From the NCBI GenBank assembly GCA_958009085.1, contig OY253674.1:1207760-1271759 (forward strand): a DNA stretch of 64,000 nucleotides, in the 5' to 3' direction. The notes beneath the pieces are model-generated. The model worked only from the letters and a program-made list of their open reading frames with translations, did not search any database and had not been told where the DNA came from. This DNA is from Protoeuglena noctilucae. Its lineage: Eukaryota > Chlorophyta > Pedinophyceae > Marsupiomonadales > Marsupiomonadaceae. Every line of letters begins with the position of its first letter. Positions within the stretch are counted from its first letter, which is position 1. The translations under genes were made by a program, and so were the position numbers. Positions 23,709 through 35,516 of this stretch are shown here, piece by piece.

Positions 23709-26700
23709 TTCACCTCCTCACGCAAACGCGACACGTGGCCCTCCAACTCCGCCACGCGACGAGACAGCTGCGGGGGTGGTGAGGGGGCGATATATGGGAG
23801 GGTGTTTATTATTATAATGAAAGCACCGATGATAGCACAGGGCAGACGCGACTGACTGGATGCAGTGGATGAGATCATGACATGGGCTTGACAGCAGCAT
23901 TGCAGTTGTTATGACTATGTCATAAACACCCCGTTCCCATGCCCACACCCCCTTCCCCCCCTCACCTCCCCCACCCTTATCTCCGCCCTCTCCCTCTCCC
24001 CCACCGCCCCTCTCCGCCGCCCCCCTCGCCTCCCCCCACCCCCTCTCCGCAGCTTGCAATGCCTGGCTCAGCCTGGATGACTCGCGGCCCCACAACGCCT
24101 CCGCCTCCGCCCACGCCTGGTCCCTGAGAGAGGGACAGGGGGGTCGAGTCAATGATGATTGATGCTTATGGATGATTGATGATGGATCTGTCACAACACA
24201 TGCACCGACATAAACCTAAACTAAGTATCGACAAACACCGCACGCATCCCTGCGTGTCGGATGACCATCACCGCACCGTGCATGCATCGCATACTCACCA
24301 TGCCCACAAGACATTCAAAGCCACAAACAAACAACCCTCACCTGTCCGCCAGTGCCCCCTGCAGTCTCTCCACCTCCTTCGCCATCTCCCTCGTCGCCTC
24401 TGCCACTGCATCCGCATCCGCACCCGCACCCGCCCCCTCCGCCCGTGCCTCTGCCTCACGCAGTGCTGACCGCAGCTCTGCCACCTCCCTCTGCCAAGCA
24501 TCCTCTGCCTGCCACGACGCAGCGCTGGGGGGGAGCGGTAGGTGAGGGGGAGGTGAGGGTGGCAATGGGGGTGGCAGTGGGGGTGGCAGTGGGGATGGTG
24601 ATATAGGGTAACTGTGACCACCAACCACTCCACTGTCCTCTCTCTCTCTCATCTCACCGCACTTGTCCCCATCTCCGCCACCACTCTCTCCCTCTCCCTT
24701 TCCACCACCGCAGCCCTCGCCTCCGCCTCTGCTGCCCTCTGCTGCGCCACACGCGCCCTCTCCCTCTCCGCATCCAACAACGCACGCAGCTGAGAGGGGG
24801 AGCATGGAATGGGATATGATCATGGCATTGTTATTGATCATCTACATAGATGGTTATTAATGGCGATACGGCCCCTCTCTTAACTCCCCCACCACTCTCC
24901 CCCACCCCCAATCTCTCACCTCCCCCACTTCCCTCTCCCTCCCCACCGCCCCGCCGCCGCCTCCCTCGCCCTCTCCACCTCTGCTTTCATCGCAGACAGC
25001 TCTGACGCCGCACGCTGGTCGGCAGCACGCTTGAACTCCACCATCTGTGGAAAGAGGGAGTAACGGACAGCGATAACAACAGTAAGCTGCCATGAGATAC
25101 GATAGTTAGTAACTATCGCAGGTATGGGATCATAACAACTGGCTAAATTGACATCGGGATTGAAACATACTTTCTACACAGCCACCCCATCCCCCTCACC
25201 TCTCTCATCGACTGCTTCAGTCTCTTGTACTTCCCTCCACCTCACCAATCGACGCCTCTCCGCCTCCCACCCCGCAACCGCCACCGCACGCCCACCGCCA
25301 TCACTCCCACCCTCACCAGCCCCATTCCCATGCACACCACTTGCACCGCCCTCCCTCTTGCTGCCAGCCCCGCCGCTCCTCTCGCCCCCATCCCCATCCG
25401 CACCCGCACCCACTGCCACCCCACCACTCTCTCGCATCGGTGTGGGTGGCTCTGCGTCTGTTGACTCGGCAGCCTGGGGTGGTGCGCGTGTGGGAGATGG
25501 GGAGGGAGCCTGCGTGTGCAGATAGATAGGAGAGCAGTGCTGAGTGTGGCGGGAGGAGTGGATGGCATAGCCTAGCCACAACCCCACTCCCTCACCCTCA
25601 CTGCCGCAGCCGCTCTCACTGTCACCCACCCCACTCTCACCTCCCCCTTCAGCCCCACCACAGCCACTCTCACTCCCACTCAACCCACTCTCACCTCCCC
25701 CTTCACCCCCACCGCTGCCGCCGCCACTTTTGCCTCCAGCGCCGCAATCACCGCCGCCTGACGCTCCACCTCCTCCTCCAGCACACGGACCTGATAGGGA
25801 GGGTGTTAGAACAGTGTGATGGTTTGTCCAAACTCAATTGCACGCACAAAGCATCGCCCCGCCCATCTTCACTCACACCCCAACCCTTCCTGCCCATCCC
25901 CCCACAGCACTCATTCCCTACAGCACCCTACATACCCCCACCCAACCACACACACCCCCACTCCCACCTCGTTCCTCCTCTTCTCCGCCGCTGCCCTCGC
26001 CATCTCCTCGTTCACCTCCCCCAGCCGCGCCACCTCCGCACGCAGACCGGCCGCCTCCACGGCAAGCCTCTCCAGCTGACCCTCACGGGCAGCGATGACG
26101 CGGTCACGGTCCGCGAGAGCTAGTGAGAGACGGGACACCTCCTCAGCGACACTTGCGACGTGCACAGTACCTACACCATGCCCGCTGCTGCTGTCCCCTT
26201 GCGCAGTGCTACTCCCGGCCCCATCTGCCACCACACTCCCGGCCCCATCTGCCACCCCACTCCCGGCCCCTTCCGTCTCCCTCGCCACCTCGCTTGCACC
26301 CGCATCCACCTCCACCTCCAACTCCACCTCCACTCCCGCACCCTCATCTGCACCAAGCCCCTGTGCACCCGCACCCGCACCCTCATCCGCACCCAGCCTC
26401 TGTGCACCCTCTCCCCCCTCAAACCCTAGCCTTGAGTCGCCGCTCACTTCGCCCTCGCCCTCACTCCCCTCCATCTCTCTGCCCCCCGTCGCACTCGCAC
26501 CTCCCTCCCGCTCCTCTCCGCTCACCCCACCCCACCCATCCTCTATATTTCCACCCATCCCGACACCCGCCACCTCGGCCCCTTCCCACCCCTCCCCATC
26601 TCCCGCAGTGCTCTGCCCCACCTCACTCTCCACCCCACCCTCGCCACCTCGCGCACTCGCCGCCCCACTCACACTCCCGCTCTCCAACCCCATGCCACCA

Positions 26701-27008
26701 CCACCCCGCACACTCGCCGCCCTTCTCACACTCCCACTCTCCACCACCGCGCCACCCACACCACCCCCCACACCCACACTCCCACTCCCGCCCCCGTCGC
26801 CCCCCCTCCCCCGCTCCTCCCTCCTCCGCTCCCTGGCCGCTCGTTGCGCCTGCACCGGGTCACCCCGGTCCCATATCTCCTTCAGCCCCTTCAATCCCCC
26901 CCACAGCCCCGCCAGCGCCTGCCTCCCGCCCCCCTCCACCCACCCCTTGCCATGCCCACCCCCGCCATCCCCGCCCGCCCCAGCCCCCTCGCGTGGCCCC
27001 GCCTGCAT
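23709..27008 (-). CDS. Long Glu/Ala-rich coiled-coil protein (3' end in gap)
   Basis: The first supported exon (27008-25968) begins MQAGPREGAGAGG, has a short motif LAGLWGGLKGLKEIWDRG, then a long Gly/Ser/Glu-rich region with internal repeats (ADEGAGAGAQGLG and related, and SGSVSGAASARGG against SGSVRRAASVRGG), and ends in heptads SRLSLALADRDRVIAAREGQ. Further exons near 25790-25690, 25540-25200, 25050-24920, 24790-24665, 24530-24350, 24125-24040 and 23770-23709 are all heptad-rich, for example EVERLQGALADR and LSRRVAELEGHVSRLREEV. The aromatic N-terminal motif followed by coiled coil is reminiscent of golgins, but this is weak and I do not assign a family. The intron near 25620-25690 contains a copy of its own donor junction. 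The start codon and some exon edges are uncertain. Confidence 0.6.
26215..26405 (-). repeat. Tandem repeats inside the coiled-coil gene
   Basis: Two short coding repeats: a 27-bp unit (CTCCCGGCCCCATCTGCCAC on the plus strand) repeated three times near 26215-26275, and a unit of about 36 bp (GCACCCTCAT...CTGTGCACCC) repeated near 26338-26405. They encode Gly/Ala/Asp repeats of the low-complexity region and keep the reading frame. Confidence 0.75.
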
Positions 27009-27410
27009 CCGTGAGACGCCAATTGATTGATGGACTCAAACACCTCTCGTTGCTGTCACTGGTGTGTCAAGCAGAGCAGTGTGGCTGGCGATGCTCGCGT
27101 AACAGTGAGGGACCGTCGGGACAGTGCAGGTCACGCGTTGGGGGGCGTCACGAGCACTCGGGGTGCTTTCAGAAAGGCGAGCTTCTCTCTGCGAAGGGCG
27201 TCGATGACGAGGCGTGGGGAACAGTGACAGGGATCGAGGGAGGAAGGAAGGCACTGGTGGCGATGGCAGTGTGGGTAGCCACGACTGCGACAGTCATGGA
27301 CAGCAACAGCCGGTGGCAGAGACAGCTCAATTATAGAATAGTCACAACGTCGCTGTGCACAACTCCACATCCCTGCCCATCCCATCCCATCCCATAGCAC
27401 CAACGCGCCC

Positions 27411-27828
27411 TCACCGCAGCACGGCCCGGGCCACCAGTTGCGGTCCCCCCGGGCCCTCCACGCGCTCCAGCACCAGCAGCGGCCGGGACAGCGGCGCCGT
27501 GCCACCCTTCAGCTCGTGCCGCCCGATCACCAGCGTCGCGGGGGCGACGCCCTTGGCTCCCCGGGGACCCAGGCGACCCGCCCCGACCTCCAGGGACTCG
27601 GCCGCGGCCCTCGCGCGCTGCTCCGGGCCCAGCTCCAGCTCCCCTTGAAGTTCCAGCAGGCACTGCGGGGGCGGAAAAGAGGAGCGCGATGCCGGCGGGG
27701 CGTGGAGGGCAGGCCACGCGCCGCGCAGCAGAGCGGGCAGCGTCCTGCGCCGCCCGCGGCGAGGCGAGGAGCGCGCTGTTCACCCACTCAGGCAAGGGAC
27801 CGGGGTTCTTGACGACCGGCAAGATCAT
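27411..27828 (-). CDS. CTF8: Chromosome transmission fidelity protein 8 (CTF8/CHTF8)
   Basis: CTF8 is a small subunit of the Ctf18-RFC clamp loader, acting in replication-coupled sister chromatid cohesion and PCNA loading. Two exons (27828-27784, 27662-27411) join in frame to 98 aa (human CHTF8 about 121). The join gives PLPEWCLLELQGELELG, matching the family's EW-LLELQGEL core. The second half has TLVIGRHELKGGTAPLSRPL followed by LVLERV, matching the IG-H-L-G...L-KPL-V pattern. The start ATG is next to the conserved region. An upstream in-frame ATG also exists but adds non-conserved residues. Confidence 0.88.
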
Positions 27829-28972
27829 CGCGATTCCAGGTGCAGGAGCACAGCGTGGCGCGCCGGATGCGGATGTCCCACCCCAGCGCGGCGCGGGTGG
27901 CGACGCAAACGCTCCAGCGATGCGCGAGGGTGAGAATGTGCAGCCAGGGAATGGCCGTATGGATGCCAGGAGCGCGTCCGAATGCATGCACGCGCAATGT
28001 CAGACTTGAGGTCTGTCCGTCTCACGGGTTCGTCTACGGGGAAATCAGGGGACTCCGCTGCAGCCACTACATCTCATGTGTGTCGTAGGCAGTCGTGTGG
28101 AGCCGATAAAGAAAAAAACACTTTGTCCTAGGCTCTGCGCTCAAAAGCAACCAGTCTGCAGCGTCGCGAGACTTCCGGTATGCCGTGCATATGAAGATAT
28201 GATGTTTAATAGCGTTTGAGCGCGTGTAGCTCCCATCGTGTCCAGCGAAACACTCTCTACAGCCCGTGCATGATGGGCTGCGCGCTGTCGTCCCGAATCG
28301 CGTCCGATGGGTGAGTCATCTGGACCTACTGACGGGCTGTAGGCGCGCGCCCGACCTCTCGCTTCCCGTGCGCGGAGATCCCCGCCAAGGATCTCGAGCA
28401 GCGGCCGCGTCGCATGGCGGGCCCCGACAGCGTGCGAGAACTATCGAGCGACGAATTGCAATCACTTGTGGCCGCCGACGCTGTCGCCTGCCGCTCAGAG
28501 TCCCGGGAGCGAGGGCTTGCTTTCTAACTGGCAGCCGTGCACCGCCTTTTCCGCAGGAGTGGTAGGCATTCTAGCTTTAAAGACTCGCGCACGTTTACTT
28601 CTGGGGAGCGGTCGGTCGTTACAAGCCCCGAGCCGGCCGGGAGAGCCCAGGCAAGGAGGGACGGCGGCACTCGGCTGTGCTGCCCCGTTGTCGCGCGCCC
28701 CCGGCCTGCGCCCGGGGCAGATTCGTGGGCGTCGTGGTCAAAGGTTCTGGCTGCCGGCCTCGCGTAACCATCGCTGCGTCGCGTGGCCGCAGGCGCCCGC
28801 CGCCGCGAGCCACTCGCAGGGGACCGAGCGCGTCTCCATCGGCGACCGGCCGACTCCTGAGAACGCCGACGTCGATCGCGTACGCGAGCTGCATCCCGAG
28901 GGACCGCAGAGCTCTTGCGAAGGCCCTGGCCCGGGGCCGGAGTCCGGGCCAGCGGCAGTTAGCTTGCTCCGA
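27829..28972. other. Divergent region between CTF8 and the next gene
   Basis: About 1.1 kb upstream of both CTF8 and the gene at 28973. The part 28020-28260 is less GC-rich and looks non-coding. The part 28640-28970 is an open frame running into the next gene and may contain its 5' exon. I cannot support a separate gene here. Confidence 0.4.
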
Positions 28973-30935
28973 ATGTTTGCGGAAGACATCTCCCCCTGCC
29001 CGGCGGACGCGGGCCCGTCGAGTGCTCCTCATGCCCTCCTGGACACGCCGATGGGGTCGCTCATCAACGCGCGCCTCGCCGCGCTCTTAGGTGCGTGCCG
29101 GCAAGGAACGTCGTCTGATTCGACTCTCGCGCGCGCGCCGCCCCGCGCCGGCCCGCTCCAGCCCAAAATGTGGTGATTCTCCCACTTGTTTCGCGTCTCT
29201 CCGCTCTCGCAGGCACGCCGGGGCCGGGAGCGATCGTAGGCCTCGCGTCGAGCCCGTGCCAACGCGAGGCGGTGTGGCAGGAGCTGGTGCGCAAGGCGGG
29301 GACCGGGGACGAGGGCGTGGCGTACCTCCACTTGCTCTGGGGCATGGCCGCGGGGCAGCTGCGGGACGTGCACCTGGGATCTCTGCCCCCGGGCCTCGAG
29401 GCCCTCATCAACGCCCACCTCTCCCGGTGAGCCATGCACGCGCCCTCACGCAGCCACGCATTTAACACCGAGGATATCGGATATGAATAAGCTCTGCTGA
29501 CCCTTTGCATCCTCGGCTCCCCCGGCACTCTCCCCAAACCACCTGAGCTCGCACCTCATACCAACCCCACCCACCCCGCCCCCGCAGTGCGTTGGCGCCC
29601 CTCGCGGACCGCGAGGCCTCCGCGGCGCGCCGCGCCCTCGCCGCCCTCGCCGCGGCCGCGGAGCCTTTGTCAGAGTCCGACGTAGCAGCGGTGGTGGCGG
29701 TCCCAGACCCCCCCGCCTCCCCCGCCCCCTCCCACGCCCGCTCCGCCACCGTCGGCATCCCCGCCTCCGCCTGCGCCGCCAGCGACGCCTCGGGTCCCGG
29801 CATCTTTGTCCGCCTGCGCCGCTCCCTCGCCGACCGCCTCAGCGACGCAGACGCGGGCCCCTCGACCGCGGATAAGGCCGACGCCGACCACGCGCTCCCC
29901 TCCGCCCGCTTCCACGCCGTGCCGCCCCCCTCGGAGGCCGCCGACGCCTTCGCCGCCCTGTCGCCGCTCTTCGTCCGCGCCACTGCGGCCGGCGCGTCGC
30001 TGGTGGTGCCGACGCACGACGCCGTGGTGCGGTGCCTGCGCGCCGCATGGCCCGGCCCGGACCTCACCGCCACCGCCGTCCTCGCCCTCTTGCCCCCGCC
30101 GCCGCACCAGTGGGGCGCGCCTGGGCCCAGCCCCTCCCCGGACCAGCCCAGTGATGTGACGTGGGACCCCAAGTCACTCCCTGCCTGCAACGGCCACCTG
30201 GAGCACACCCGCACCTGGCCGCGGCTGCTGCTGGCGAGTGCCCCGGAGGCCTGGGTCCCATGCGCGGCGGCGGGGGGGGTGGGTCTCTCGGCACGCGTGG
30301 GCGCGTATGGCGCCACCTACGCATTGCACCATGCGATGGCATTGCTGGCGGAGTTGGACCCACTCCACGTCGGCGACAGCGAGCCGGGGTCCGGCGCACC
30401 CACGCCCTCGTACGGCGTGGCGCTGGGGGCCGCGGCGCTGGGGGAAGGGGACCCGCAGTCGCAATGGCAGTTGCATGCGCACTTGCAGCTGCCGTCCCAG
30501 ACGCCCGCCCCCGCGCCGGGCCAGGCCGCGCCGCCACCCCCCGGCAGCCCCGGTGGCCCCGCGGGTCGCCGCCGCCAGCGCGCGTGCGGGCGCGTGCTGG
30601 AGTGGCTGGAGGCGGTGGCGACCAGCCTGGAGGCGGTGCAGGCGGCAGCCGAGCAGCGGTGCCTGCCGCGTCTGGCCCGGGACATGCACCGCGCGCAGCG
30701 GTGGCTGCAGCGGCACGGGCGCAGCGGCGGGGCGGCGCGGGCGGCGTCGGGCGCGGCGTGGCTGGCCGGGTGCGCCTCTCAGCTGGACGGGTCGGTGCGT
30801 GCCACGGTGCGCGCGGCTCTGTCCGCGGATGACGACACGTGGGTGTACCGGGCGGGGGAGCGGTGGGCGGCCGCACTGCCGGGGGAGGGCAGGGCGTTGG
30901 CCACCCCCAGCCGCCCCAGCCTCGCCTGCGCGTGA
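28973..30935 (+). CDS. Unrecognised Ala/Pro-rich protein
   Basis: Three exons are supported by frame and splice sites: 28973 to about 29090, about 29213-29427, and about 29588-30935 with stop TGA. The sequence starts MFAEDISPCPADAGPSSAPH, then AVWQELVRKAGTGDEGVAYL, a long helical and Ala-rich middle, ALHHAMALLAELDPLHVG near the centre and a helical C-terminus (VLEWLEAVATSLEAVQAAAE). An upstream in-frame extension is open to 28466, so the true start may lie further left. I do not recognise the family. The large open final exon with no frame break over 1.3 kb and good splice sites argue that it is real. Confidence 0.55.
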
Positions 30936-31769
30936 CGGGACACTGCGTCTGTCTCTGCACCACCCGCCATCACCCGCGCTAGCAACTCAACTACCGCCGC
31001 CGTGCAGCAGTGTCGATGCCGACTCCTATCACCACCTCGCTACCGGGCCCTCTGCCCCCGCCATATGCCCGCCAGCACCGCCTGGCACGCGACCGCATAC
31101 CGCATCGCATCGCATCTTAGGGGCAACTGCCCCCATCTCATCCCATCCCATCCCATCCAGTCTTGTTTCTGAGCCTCGCTCTGCCTCGTTCCCGTTTCAG
31201 CCCTCGTTGTGCCCCCCAGCCACCCCTACCATTGGGGCGCGCGTGGGTGGGCACTCACCCAGACCGATGCCGTCGGTCCTAGAGAGAGAGAGACTCCTTA
31301 GCAGCTACCATACCTGAAGACGTCTAGAGGCACCCCATTGATCATGTCCCTGTATATGTCCGTCTTATGTGCGAGCAAGCGCAGCCGCTCATGACCGCCC
31401 CCACGCCCTGCTCCGGACATGTGGAGTTGCTGTTAGGCCCTCTGACTGAAGTGGTCGGCTTGGGGTGGATGCGGTCGGGAGTGCATAGCAGAGGGCTGCA
31501 TCGTCCGCTGGTCTCTGTCCGCCTCTGTTCGCCTTTTCTGCGCCTGCGGTGCCGCCGCCGCTTGAGGCGCGGGGTTGAAAGCACATTGAGCATAGTTATA
31601 CAAACCATGTTACGAGACATGGTGTGACCAGAGAGAGCGAAGTCATGTGAAGTGACACTGTGTTCTCATTCAAACTAGACTAACTAAGCAATCGTATGTC
31701 AACAGCTGGAGTCTCCACCGCTATCTCAACCACACACCCCCCCTCACTCCCTCATTACGACCTAATCCA
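30936..31769. other. Convergent 3' region
   Basis: This lies between the stop codons of the unrecognised gene and the J-domain gene. It contains a short CATCC repeat near 31137-31158. I see no coding exon with support; it should hold the two 3' UTRs. Confidence 0.5.
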
Positions 31770-34456
31770 TCACCCCCCCCTCGCCCTCTCCGCGTCCCTC
31801 GCCGCGAATGCCGCCACCAGCACCGGCACTGCGGTGGGTAGCTGCAGTGGAGGGGGACACCGCGTGAGTGACCCCGCCTCAAAGTGCCACGAGCCGCCCT
31901 GGTGGGAGAGGGTGCGGGGGGAGAAAAGCCAGTACCTGGGGGAACAGGAGAGGGAAGGGGGGTGCTAAGAGGGTTGGGGAGGGAGGAGTGGGGGTGCGGG
32001 TGGGATGTGGTGTTTTCACACCGCCAATCAAGAGTCCATCTCCTGCCACACCTGCTACCCTGACACGTACCCCATAACTGCTCGCGGTATTTCATATACC
32101 GGATATCTCACCTGGCGTTCACTGCCCTGGCGTGCTGCACGCGGCAGCAGAGCACCGGGGCACGCCTTCCCTCGGCGTGTGCCACCCAGGTGTGGCCGCA
32201 GACGAGGGCACGGCCGCGCACCCGGAGCGTCGAGAAGAGGACAGAGTGGGTGCGACGGAGATGACGGGCACTGGCACTTGCACTGCCACTCTCACCCGCA
32301 CCCGCACCTGCACCCTCACTGCCACCACCCTCGCCACCACCACCGCCACTCTCACCAACCCCCCCCTTTGCCAGGCACACCTCGGACCCGGTCACCCTGG
32401 CGATGAGGGGCCCTGGGTTGCTGGGAGTGCCCCAGAACACATCGCACTGCACGGCACGCGTGGGGTATGCAACAGTCACGCATCTATCAACAGATGAGCG
32501 CAACTGTGACCCCATGCAGCGGCATACGGTCACCCCACTCCCTCACTTCCCCACTCCCTCACTCACCACATGCAGTGGCATGCTGTCAAACCCACTCCAC
32601 TCATCCACTCCCACTCACCACATGTAGTGGCATGTTGTCCACTCCCACGAAAGGCGCCGCCCAGGCATCCAACGCAGACAGCACCCGCCCCAGCCACCCA
32701 TGCCGCTGTCGGGACTCATCACCACCCTCCCCCTTCACCCGACCACCACCACCCTCTGCCCCTCCCCGCACATCCTCTCCCCTCCCCAACCCCTCACTCC
32801 CCTCCGCCACTCCCCGCACACCCTCTCCCCTCCCCACCCCCTCACCCCCCTCTGCACCCCCCCGCACATCCCCACTCTCCCTCTCCACACCCCCGCTCGG
32901 CAGCTCTCTCGCTCCCCACGTCAACTCCCCCCCCGCATGCCACGCCGCCCCCTCCGCCTCCCCCAGCCTCCTCCGCACCGCATGCGCCACCACCCGCCCC
33001 GCCAGCTCCAACTCCAAACATTCCCTCGTATCCCTCATGTTGCTGGCATTATCCCTTTTACTTCTCACATCTCTGGCGTCCCCCACGCACCCCGGCAGCG
33101 AGGCCTCCCGCACCGCCCCCAGCGTCGTGCGCCCTGACACCAGCTGCCAGAGATCGCCAGCAGTGGGGGAGGTGCGCGACTCCGCCTCGAAACCATCTGA
33201 GAGAGATGGGGGAGAGATGGGATGGGTGATATGCACAGACTGGGTGCGCAGGGGCGAAGCGTGATGTGGGAAGGGGTGGGGAGGGGCGCACGATGGCACA
33301 TGGGCAGAGGGGCGAGTGAGGACAGCACTGCTCGGCTAATCAAGCGCAGTAATGGGGTCCAATGGTAGGAAGCGTCGCGTCTCACCTGGCAGCTCCCCCG
33401 CTTTCAGGTGCGATATGTCTGGCCCCAGGTATGCGTGGCGCATGGCACCCCACAGCGCAGCCACCAGGGCATCGGGGAGAAGGGCGCCGATGACACTGCG
33501 ACGGGGGGTGGGTGGATGACGACTGGCGACAATGATGGACAAAAATAGACAGATGACCCCACGCAGTCAAAACTGGTCAACCAGCAGTGCCCTCACAGCC
33601 CCCCCCGCACTCACCCCACGTCCCTCGCATCTTTCACAAACCCCACGTCATTCCACCGCACTGCCCGGGCTGGGCTCCTGGGCCCCTCCACGCCCGCCCC
33701 CTTCTCCGCTCGCCAACCCCGCGCCCAGTCCAGCAACGTCGCCTCCTGGGCCCCCTGCGACGTTGAAACCAAGCATGGTATTCATACATCACAGCAAATA
33801 GCCCTGCCTGTCCGTATGCTACCGCATTTCTACTCCAAAGCGCCCCTCACCTCCGCACGCTCCCGCCGTCGCGCGGCCCATCGGTCCAGGCCATCCAATC
33901 CCCATCGCCATGGATGCTCCTCGAATCCCTCCGTGTGCTCCGTGAATTGGACGGGGCCCCGGGGCCGCCGATACACCCCGGCCGGGCCAAATGCGCGGCC
34001 GCGGTGGGGAGGGGCGCGATGAGCCGACCCGGGCCCGGCCGACGCCTCGCCCGGCGCACGGTTGTCGCCATGACGTCGTGCGTATCTCCCTCCGATGCCT
34101 CCCGGACCGCCCGCGCCGTCCCCTCTGCGCAGGTGCGCGTCGTAAGCGCGGCGCGACACAGGGCTCCCCAGCACCCGCCGGGCGTCGACGAGGCGCTGGA
34201 AGACCTCCCCGCGACTTTCCTCCCACTCCCAGATCTCCGACGCCGATCCCGTCGCGTGGCCGTGGTCCGAGCGGCGCTGCAGGTCGGGATGCAGCGCGCG
34301 GGCCCTACGACGGAACGCGCGGCTGATCTCCTCGGCGCTCGCGTCCGACGAGACGCCTAGAAGCTCGTAATGGGTCAGATCGCGCACGGACTGAAGCGAG
34401 CGCGGGCGCGCGGACGCTAGGGCGCGCGTAGCAGCCCTCGCCATGCCCGGCTGCAT
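31770..34456 (-). CDS. J-domain (DnaJ/HSP40) protein with long unrecognised C-terminus
   Basis: J proteins stimulate the ATPase of HSP70. Exon 1 (34456 to about 33850) encodes a basic N-terminus (MQPGMARAATRALASARPRS) that could be an organelle signal, then a J domain HYELLGVSSDASAEEISRAF with the HPD motif in ARALHPDLQRR. Later exons near 33757-33615, 33500-33400, 33199 to about 32619, 32504-32355, 32240-32110 and 31940-31770 continue in frame with EATLLDWARGWRAEKG, LVAALWGAMRHAYLGPDISH, ESRTSPTAGDLWQLVSGRTT, TVAYPTRAVQCDVFWG and SVLFSTLRVRGRALVCGHTW. The C-terminal part looks like a conserved globular domain but I cannot name it. The intron after the 32619 exon contains two extra copies of the donor junction. 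The stop is TGA at 31772-31770. Confidence 0.72.
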
Positions 34457-34736
34457 GGCTCTGCGACCGCCATGCCAGTCGTCTTCGCGGCGGGGCCTGT
34501 GAAAGCGACGTTGCGGAGTCCACGCAGCGCGGAAGGGCGCGGGGGCGGCGGTGCACCTCTGGCAGCGACATCACGTTTCAATGTTTGGGTCGTGTGCTAC
34601 AGAGCCTAAGCTCGCAGGCAGCGCACTGAGAAACTCCATCCTCGCTGCAGCCACAGTGAGATTGTCCGTTGTACGATTTCAAGGGCTTCAACTTCGTCGT
34701 GGCGTACGGCTCCCCTCACATGTCCCGGTATGTGAA

Positions 34737-34915
34737 GGGGCAGTCTCCGCCCACGCCCAACGCGGGATTGCCTCACCTCACGCGCCCCGTAGGGTCTCGG
34801 TTGTAGATCTTGTCCTGCTTTACTTTCAACAGCAGAGCAGGACGAGATCTACTGCAGAGACCCGACGGGGCGCGTGAGAACGCGAGGCGTGTGTTGCATG
34901 GGCGGAGACTCCCCA
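34737..34915. repeat. Large imperfect palindrome 1
   Basis: The left arm (about 34737-34820) and right arm (about 34829-34915) are inverted copies around a loop of about 8 bases. Matching blocks include GTCTCCGCCCA, TCACGCGCCCCGT, GGGTCTC, GTAGATCT and GTCCTGCT. Arms of about 80 bases with scattered mismatches could form a long hairpin in RNA or a cruciform in DNA. It lies between the 5' end of the J-protein gene and the 3' end of the DHQ synthase II gene. Confidence 0.85.
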
Positions 34916-34935
34916 GCGGGGCCGGGCGCGGGTGC

Positions 34936-35034
34936 GGGCTGTGGACGGAGTGGTTTTCATGACGAGCCCTGCAACTTGTCGATGCATCGACGCCTTGCAG
35001 ATCTCTGGCTGAAAACCACTCCGTCCACGGCCCC
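34936..35034. repeat. Large imperfect palindrome 2
   Basis: A second inverted repeat starts about 20 bases after the first. The left arm has GTGGACGGAGTGGTTTTCA; the right arm has its inverse TGAAAACCACTCCGTCCAC at 35010-35028. The centre is the perfect palindrome TCGATGCATCGA with no loop. Arms are about 48 bases. It is unrelated in sequence to palindrome 1. Confidence 0.88.
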
Positions 35035-35516
35035 GCAGAAACCGGGGAGGAGAGACTGCTGTGTGTGTCGACTTGCTATGCACTGCTCCGCAACGGGTCG
35101 GCCCGGCGAACCGCGGCACAGGGGTCGCGCACTCTGCGCGCACGGGAACCACGACGATTTATTCAGGCGACAGGCTCGGCGTCACTCACTCACGGCTGCA
35201 CGGGCGGGCCGGATCCAAAGGGGTCACGCCCACCTCAGGATCGGCCTCCCCCCGCCAACACCTGCCCGCGCCAGGGCCCAATCGCGCCTCTATGCGCTCC
35301 GAGAGAAAGAACAGAGGACGCGGGCACGGAGCCGCAGGGCCGGCGCGCCGCGGATGGCCGAGCAGGTTGAAAATTGAGGACACGAGGATTTTTGTGTCTA
35401 CTCTCATGTGGCGATCGTTCAGCTTATTCCTCGCCGAAAGTGGCTCAGAAACATGGAAAATGTCGGCTCGGGTGCTAGGAAATGAATCAAAACGTTCGGC
35501 GCTTGCGCGTCACGCG

